In this document: piece by piece, positions 57,645 to 64,000 of the stretch
Numbering within the stretch: the stretch's first letter is position 1
Layout: the number at the start of each line of letters is the position of its first letter
From: Bromus sterilis
Taxonomy: Eukaryota; Streptophyta; Magnoliopsida; Poales; Poaceae
Length of the DNA: 64,000 bases
Direction: 5' to 3'
NCBI GenBank assembly: GCA_950022295.1
Contig: OX465599.1
Coordinates: 291,669,501 to 291,733,500 of the forward strand
Translations under genes and position numbers: made by a program
The notes under the pieces: model-generated
What the model was told of the DNA's origin: nothing
The model's input: only the letters and a program-made list of their open reading frames with translations
The model's database searches: none

Positions 57645-60481
57645 ACATCCCCAAGCTTAATTCCTACTCGTCCTCGAGTAGGTAAATGATAACAGCATAA
57701 TTTCTGTGGTGACATGCTAGCAACCATATAAGAACTTTAAAAATTAAAGCAATCAAGGTTAGAGATTCAATTCAAGTCATAACATGCAAGAGTCTATATT
57801 AGCATTGAAACAAGTAAAAAAAGAACACTAGGTGCAAGAGCTCTCGCTGTCCGTGACTCGAATGTCTCCAAATGGTGTTTGCGAGAAAGAAGGGGGATAG
57901 GGAATACGAGAAAAATATTTATTTGTTGAGAACTCAATCTACTAAAGTTTCACACTTGGTCTTTTTCCGGAATCTTATCTTGACTCATCCCCAGACCACT
58001 AGCCAGGTACAAGTCAATTTGATCCACTCCTTTTTCAATATTTTGAGCACTCGTGCAATGGATGAGCGTAAGCACGAGAGTTGACACTGAGGATGGCAAA
58101 GAGAGAAGTACGTAGGAGGAGGAAGACAAAAAAAGGATGAGAAAGGCTCACATCCATGAGGACAATCATAGGCAAGAGATGCCAAATGATAGATATGATG
58201 TGAGGAGTAGGGATTGCCATGCAACGGATGCACATATGAGCTAGGAAGCTCTCCAATGAAACTAGTGGGGGTGCATCTAACTTGCTCGCTCGTGAAGACC
58301 TAGAGCTCGTTTGAGGAGGATCATCCTTGGAATATGCAAGCCAAGTTCTATAGTGTGAAGGTCCCCACATAGCTATATGCATAATGATCATCTCTATGGA
58401 GTACAAGGATATAAAGGGAGTACTAGTGTGGATCTCTCAAAAGGATAGTAGTGTTGCCCCTTTCTCTCTTTTTATATATTTTTTCTCTTTTTTATATTTT
58501 TATATTTTTTTGTGACCTCAATGGCTCTTTCTATTTAACTCTCATTTGTCCTCTTTGGGATCTTTTATTGTGTCCACTTTGGGATCTTTTCCTCACTTAA
58601 GGGAAACACTCTATTTTACAAGAAGGTATAGGAAATCTTTCACACTTTACAAGGTACTCAAAATCATAAAGAAGATGTAGCTATCATGATGTATGCAATG
58701 TATGTCGCTGCCAGTGTAGCAGGAACATGTATGACATGAAGATCAAGTCATGAAGAGGTGGATGTTGCATGGCAATATATCTCGGAAAGGCTATGGAAAT
58801 GCCTTGATAGGTAGGTATGGTGGCTGTTTTGAGGAAAGATATAACGAGGCTTATGATGACAAAGCGTATCATGCCAAGGGTTTGGATGTACCGGCGAAGG
58901 TGGACACCAACTCTCGGAGTGAGAAGAAGGCAATGCACGGCACGGAAGAGGCTAGCAAAATATGGGAAGGTGGAAATGTCAACTTTCAATACTTACATTA
59001 GTCTGAAGAACTCATGCACTTATTATCGGTAACTCTCAATATAATAAGGAGGTTCACAAAGAGACAAGTACCCCGAGGAGGAGTGTATGGGGGTTTGGTT
59101 ATCCTTGCGCATCCTCGACTCATGGTACGTGAGTGTACTCTAATATTCGATCCCTCCAAATATTAGTGATCCATCTAGTAGTTAGAGTTCTCAACGAATT
59201 TTTGTAGGTTTTGAAAATACACACGGATTTCCCAAAATACGACACCTATCACTAATAGGCTAAAGCTCTTGACACCAAAAGTTCAGACATTACTCACATC
59301 AATACCTCAAGACTATTCCAAGTTACTACTAGAATTAAATAGCAACCTCAATTACCTACTTCCAAGACAAAACACAACTCAGTGCAACAACCAACTCTCT
59401 TAACAAGATAAACATGAAAACTAAAGAGAGTTCCAGCAACAAACTAAACAAAAGCCAAGGCTCTTGCTAAAGACAAACTAAGACTAAAATTAAACATGGC
59501 AGTAGCTACGAAAAGATAAAGAACACACAACAACAAAAAGATAAGCAGGAAAAATCCTATGATGTGTTCTAGATTGGAGTGGAGCGTGTCTCTCTCCCAC
59601 ACAAAGTAAGATGGGGTCTAACTTGTTATGACCAGCAAGCAAAACTAAAAAAAACTAAAAATAAAACCTAAGAGAGAGACGCTCCAAGCATAGCACATAA
59701 CGCATGAAGTGATAAAAATATAGTGAGACGAAGGACGAACTGATGATTGTTGATGGAGAAGGGGATGCACGGGGGCATCCCCAAGCTTAGACGCTTGAGT
59801 CTCCTTGAATATTTATTGGGGATGCATGGGGGCATCCCCAAGCTTGAGCGCTTGACACTCCTGGATCTTCTTTCATCATCTTCCATCGCACACTTGAAAA
59901 CTCCCTTCATACATAACTCATCATAAGCTGATTAGAGAGGTTAGTACCTTTAATAAAATAATTTTTCCCCACTGGATATAAAGATATTATTGAAGAGCTA
60001 CTGTTTCTCAAGAGTGCCAAAAAGTTATTGCAAAGAAAAAGCAAGCTTAAGGTTTGCAAAAGTGAAGAGAGGCAAAACGTGGCAGAATCTGTGAAAAACA
60101 GAACAACAGGTAGTAGAGAATTTTTTCGGGGCACTTCTGCAACTCAAATAAAAAAACTCAGAACATACGAAAGTTTCACAATTGTATAGAGCATGCTTTC
60201 AAAAATATTCAGATCAAAAAGATGATCTGGTGATTTTATTCGAATTTTTCTGTCCAGGGACAGAATCTGTTTTCTGGACAGCATATCACAACTTTTGCTT
60301 CCCTTATGATAAGAGGCTATAACTTGGCACAAAGCTGAAAAATAAAGATACAATGATGTTGCTACAGTAGTAACAAACATCAAGACACAACAAAAGCAAA
60401 AATAAACCTAATTCGTTGTGGTCTGCCTACCAAAAGAGCTTTCTTTTATGTCTTTAAGCTAGGCATGATACAAAAGAAGAA
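57645..60481 (-). other. Family C internal non-coding region
   Basis: Opens with the purine-tract side (ACATCCCCAAGCTTAATTCC) and has no gene. At 59760-59870 a unit of about 60 bp, GGGGGCATCCCCAAGCTT plus an AGACGCTTGAG or GAGCGCTTGA tail, occurs twice in tandem. The same pair is in element B at 51340-51430. Confidence 0.75.
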
Positions 60482-61318
60482 TCAAGGGTCTCCAAGATCA
60501 GAATCATAAAAACCTTCAAATTGATTTTCAATAAGCTCATTCTTCTTCTTCATAGGAAAGAGGTACTTACCTTTCGCCATACCGCGTAAGCGTATGTTCC
60601 CGTTACCAATATCAATGAAGCCTTTCATAGCACGGAGGAAGTCTCTTCCGAGCACAATGTCACTTTGGTTTGGCTCCATGATGAAGAAATCCATTGGTGC
60701 AGTCCTATGAAGGAATGCAACTTGGACTTATTTTACCTTTCCTTTAATCTCTGAAATATCTCCATTAGAATGTTCATGATAAGATGATAATTTATCCATA
60801 TCTAGCTTTTAAGAATCATAAACTATTTTTGGCATAGTAGAAACTGTGGATCCAATATCACAAAGAGCAAGGAAGCCTTGGTTAGAGATGCTAATCCTAA
60901 CAAAGGGCTCCCAATCATCATCTATCTCCAACATTTCTTTCTTGTTGGACTGAAGTTCCTCTACTTTCCTCAAGTCTAGAGCATCCAATCTTTTTTCAAT
61001 AGTGGAAAGTCTATCTATGACAGTATCAATACTACGATCATAAACAAAATAACTAGATAGACTATGCGAAATATCAAGAGCCCTAACTTCATCACACTCT
61101 ATAAAATCTCCTTCAGCTATAATATCAAGAGAGTGTTTACACCACTTAAAAAGACCATGGTAAAAATTTCTAAGCACAATTTTTATAGGTATCCAAGGCA
61201 TAATTCTTTTATGTGCTTCAGAGATTCTGTCCCATGCCTTCTTCATATTTTCTCCGTCTCTTTGACGGAAATCAAGAACTTCCGATTCCTGCAAAGCACC
61301 TAGCCCTAACATGTTCAT
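60482..61318 (-). pseudogene. Family C gag-protease remnant
   Basis: A single frame from ATG 61318 (MNMLGLGALQESEVLDFRQ) to 60482 with two internal TAA stops (about 60811 and 60733). The first part keeps only the C-terminal gag core (KKAWDRISEAHKRIMPW, IKIVLRNFYHGLFKW). Then come a heptad-like IDRLSTIEKRLDALD and the protease start LALCDIGSTVSTMPKIVYD. After the stops it resumes with DIVLGRDFLRAMKGFIDIGN, the second half of the protease, and ends without RT. The N-terminal gag is missing compared with element A. The family's short coding is therefore both truncated and broken. Confidence 0.8.
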
Positions 61319-61467
61319 CTAAACAAGGAGGACTACTAACAACAAGATAAACAACCCTTTTTTATTTTTGAAATAGGACACAAAGATAAGAACTGAAAGG
61401 TAAACTAACAAGACTAAAAAACAAAGGTAAAGGGTAGTGTGCAACTCCCCTATCTTAGCACTCGGAG

Positions 61468-61485
61468 TCCCCGGCAACGGCGCCA
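61468..61485 (-). other. Family C primer-binding site (tRNA-Asp)
   Basis: Plus strand TCCCCGGCAACGGCGCCA, identical to that of element A, nine bases inside the right LTR. Confidence 0.9.
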
Positions 61486-61494
61486 GAAATTCTT

Positions 61495-63136
61495 TGCTTG
61501 ATGTGCGAGTTGATGATAGTGATTTCTCGCCCTTCGTTGGTAAACCCCAAGAGGTAGGTGTGATGTAGCACAACAGAAAATTTCCCTCAGTAAAGATACC
61601 AAGGTTTGTCTCCAGTAGGACTCCGGAGATGATAAGTAGGTGTCAGCGGCGCAACTGACGCGGACCTGCACACAGACGCAAATAACTTTGTTCCCAATGA
61701 AGTTCAGAGAGGTTGTCAATCTCTCCGGTCTTGTTGTTCACAGAGGATCAAACACAAGTGATAATGATAGCAACTGAAAATAAAAGCAGAAAATTAAATT
61801 AGTGTGGAAACAGTGATGAGGATATGGACCGGGATACGTGATGTTCACTAGTGATGTCTCTCTCCAAAAGACGATAAAACTGCTACGCGAGGTGAACAAA
61901 TTACAGAAGGGCAATTGACAGGATTATGAACGCACCGCAATGCTAACTATGCTAAAAAGAAAGGAAGAGGCTCAAAAGCATGGGCAGAATGCCAAAATAA
62001 GTAGACCGAAATCCAACTGCATCTACTACTAATCATCCACCTTGAGATATCTATCCAGAACATCTCGCTGGTATTAAGTTGCGAGCCCCACCCAAAGTGT
62101 AAACCCAAAGCAACAGACAACTGCATTAAAAAGCACTTTGCGTAAAGTAAACAATCCTTGTAACTGCGGTTACAAGCACCGTTGTGTTCCCCCTTGTGGC
62201 AACAACACATCCCCTAGACTCATGTTTCTGTCACTCAAGCGTGTCATCAGGGGGCATGAACCCACAATCGAGCATAACATTCCCTCTTGGGGTTACTACC
62301 TACTACTTGGCCAAAGCAATAAACAGCAACGGAGAACATGCAAGAATTACTTAATAACAAATATATAAAGATAAGAACCAAATATATTACTCTATCACAA
62401 TCTGAACATAATCTCATAATCCATCAGATCCCATCAAACTCAGCATAGCAACAGTAGAAAGATTACAAAAGTGCTTCGATCATGTAGGGCAGCTCACGAG
62501 GTCTAAACCATGAAGAACAAAGAGGGGAGGAGAACATCACATAGCTACTGATCACAGACCCATGGTACAAAGGAAACTACTCACGGCACATCCGGGAAGC
62601 TTCCATGGTGGAGAGGAGACTCCCAGAGGTCGGCCCTCCCTCCGGCAGGGTGCCGGGAAGAGGTCTGCTGGTGCTCCCGATCTCGGAAGCGCGGCGGCGG
62701 CGGAACAGAGGCGAGATCGCGAAAAAGGGTTCTTCTTTTGAGGGTTTCTCATCACGGAGAATATATAGGCGAAGGGGTGCAGCCAGGGGGGCCACCAGGG
62801 GTCCAGGCGCCCCCCTAACGCGGACAGCCCCTAGGGCGCGCTACCAGGGCGCCTGGGCCCCTGGTGGTGGCCCTCTGGCCCCACTCAGGTTCTTCCGGAA
62901 GGTTCTTCTGCGCTGATTTTTATCTGATTTTTCCCGAATTTTTGGAGCACTTTTTATATGGGGGAAAACTGAAATAGAAAAACAACAGAAAACAGGAACT
63001 GACACTGTGGTGCACTGAGTTAAGAGGTTAGTCCAAATATGATCAAAAGTGTATGAAAGTGTATCTAGACCATAGCAATATCACACAAAACATGCATGGA
63101 GCAAGCAGAAATTATAGATATGTTTTGGACGTATCA
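61495..63136 (-). repeat. Family C right LTR (5' LTR)
   Basis: 1642 bp, TGCTTGATGTGCGAG...GGACGTATCA. TATA-like CTATATATTC on the minus strand is near 62768-62759, with the GC-rich block at about 62775-62885 just upstream in the direction of transcription. Confidence 0.92.
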
Positions 63137-64000
63137 ACCGGCGGATGGCCTCTCTGTTGAGTTTGAAAGATGGGCTACGGAGTGTCGGATAGCCTCGGTG
63201 GGGCATTCCTTAACAAGGTGTACGCCACCCTGGAGATCCGTGCGTGTAGTGTAACACAAGTGCACCCCTGCTGGGAAGATTAATCTATTCGAATAGCCGT
63301 GTCCACGGTAACAGGACGCTTTATGCTGAAGCTGGATCTTACCACTACAAACTATTATTATTAAACTATATGGTTCCGGGTTTTCTTCCTCGCTGGGATG
63401 TCGAGGAAGGGACCTCGGAGGCATTCTTAATTATTAAAACTTACTATTATACAATGCTGCAGCAACTTCTACTGCATTGTTACTTTATGCTTTATATAAA
63501 CTGTTGTCTATTCTCTCCTCCTGCTGCAAGACTCGTTGGAAGATGCTAGTCTTCGATAGGCCTTGCTTCTTACCCTTATTCTGATTTCTATCTTGCAGTC
63601 CACTATATATAGCCTCCCCTTCCTTTTGATACAATGCATAAATGCTTAGTAGAGGACGTAAGACTCGCGGGTATGCTAGATACTCACCTTTGCTTTATTT
63701 CCCCCTTTTCGCTTTGCCTGATCTTCCGCTACAGCCGACGTTGGAGCCCAGGAGCAGGAGTACCCCGGAGGCGACTACTACGACGTCGAGTTCCCCGTTG
63801 ACCAGGAGTAGTTCGGTGGATCCCAGGCAGGAGGCCTAGCCTTTTTCGATCTGTATCTCTGATGTCATTTGTGCTAGCCTTCTTAAGGCAAAACTTGACT
63901 AACTATGTCTGTACTCAGATATTATGGCTTGTATGACTTATGTATTCGGATCCTCATGATCCCTGGTATTGTAACATATTGATTTATCCTTTTGTGTTTA

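Larger units (their letters stand above)
55999..63136 (-). mobile_element. Family C element: short Athila-like, gag-protease only
   Basis: LTRs at 55999-57644 and 61495-63136 are in direct orientation, with perfect ACCGG on both sides (55994-55998, 63137-63141). The tRNA-Asp primer site is at 61468-61485. The internal region is only 3850 bp. Coding is a single gag-protease remnant near the primer side; RT, RNase H and integrase are absent. The two LTRs differ by roughly 3 per 100 sites by eye. It is the intact parent form of the solo LTRs at 12956 and 13666. Confidence 0.92.
27677..64000 (-). mobile_element. Element B: Athila-like Gypsy element, continues past window
   Basis: Its left LTR is 27677-29220; internal sequence is 29221-30291 and, after the large derivative, 50201-52749. 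The internal parts match those of the family C element (57645 onward), including the opening ACATCCCCAAGCTTAATTCC next to the LTR. The orientation is minus because the purine-tract side touches the left LTR. The right part is interrupted by the LTR at 52750, and the right LTR was not reached. The only coding trace is at 52193-52723. It is the oldest layer of the right-hand nest apart from the two LTRs it hit. Confidence 0.8.
52750..64000 (+). repeat. LARD-type LTR, plus orientation, interrupted and running off the window
   Basis: It begins TGTAACACCCTCAG at 52750, the inverse of the LARD end at 50195, and follows the reverse complement of that LTR through 55998. It resumes at 63142 with the sequence matching 31270 down to about 30400, where the window ends. 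The right end and target duplication are outside (left candidate ACAAA, 52745-52749). It is clearly more diverged and somewhat shorter than the LTRs of 30292-50195, so it is a separate, older or different subfamily copy. Open frames such as 54632-54982 and 55321-55662 are recurrent LTR frames, not genes. Confidence 0.85.

Noticed and set aside
1..64000. tRNA, rRNA, CRISPR or bacterial-type features
   Set aside because: None seen; tRNA-like words are retroelement primer sites only.

Overview
The window looks like Triticeae grass genome (wheat, Aegilops, barley or rye type): one GC-rich monocot gene in a small low-copy island, surrounded by deeply nested LTR retrotransposons. I assign no species. 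Family names such as Athila-like or Sukkula/Erika-like come from memory of family architecture, not from a search. The dominant coding strand of the retroelements is minus.

Left block (1-16739): a degraded Copia element on the minus strand. Its gag-integrase part is at 10179-12704 and its reverse transcriptase part at 1-809. Element A (815-10178) splits it. Element A is an Athila-like element with LTRs of about 1.38 kb, a tRNA-Asp primer site, the target duplication ATCTC, gag, protease and an extra ORF, but no reverse transcriptase or integrase. The 5' end of the Copia is broken again by a plus-strand solo LTR (12956-16250, duplication TGCGG), which contains a minus-strand solo LTR of the same family (13666-15307, duplication GGATC).

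Gene island (16740-25570): a degenerate PIF/Harbinger-derived remnant (about 17197-18560), a promoter region with several W-box matches, a two-exon group IIa WRKY transcription factor (21183-22326, plus strand), and a decayed PIF/Harbinger transposon with its transposase (23491-25504, duplication TAA).

Right block (25571-64000): a chain of insertions. A family C LTR fragment (25571-26289) holds an A-type LTR (26290-27676). That LTR was hit two bases before its end by element B (27677 onward, running past the window). B contains a large non-coding retrotransposon derivative (30292-50195, 5.03 kb LTRs, duplication GAATG). The left LTR of that derivative contains a nearly complete Copia element (33664-41953). 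Further right, B contains another LTR of the large derivative in the opposite orientation (52750 to beyond the window), and inside it sits a complete short family C element (55999-63136, duplication ACCGG) that carries only gag-protease remnants.

The WRKY gene is the only host gene I can support; everything else is mobile DNA in various states of decay. The retroelements show a repeated theme: several are non-autonomous (gag-protease only, or wholly non-coding), and element B has an LTR that is a mosaic of the A-type and C-type LTRs seen elsewhere in the same window.
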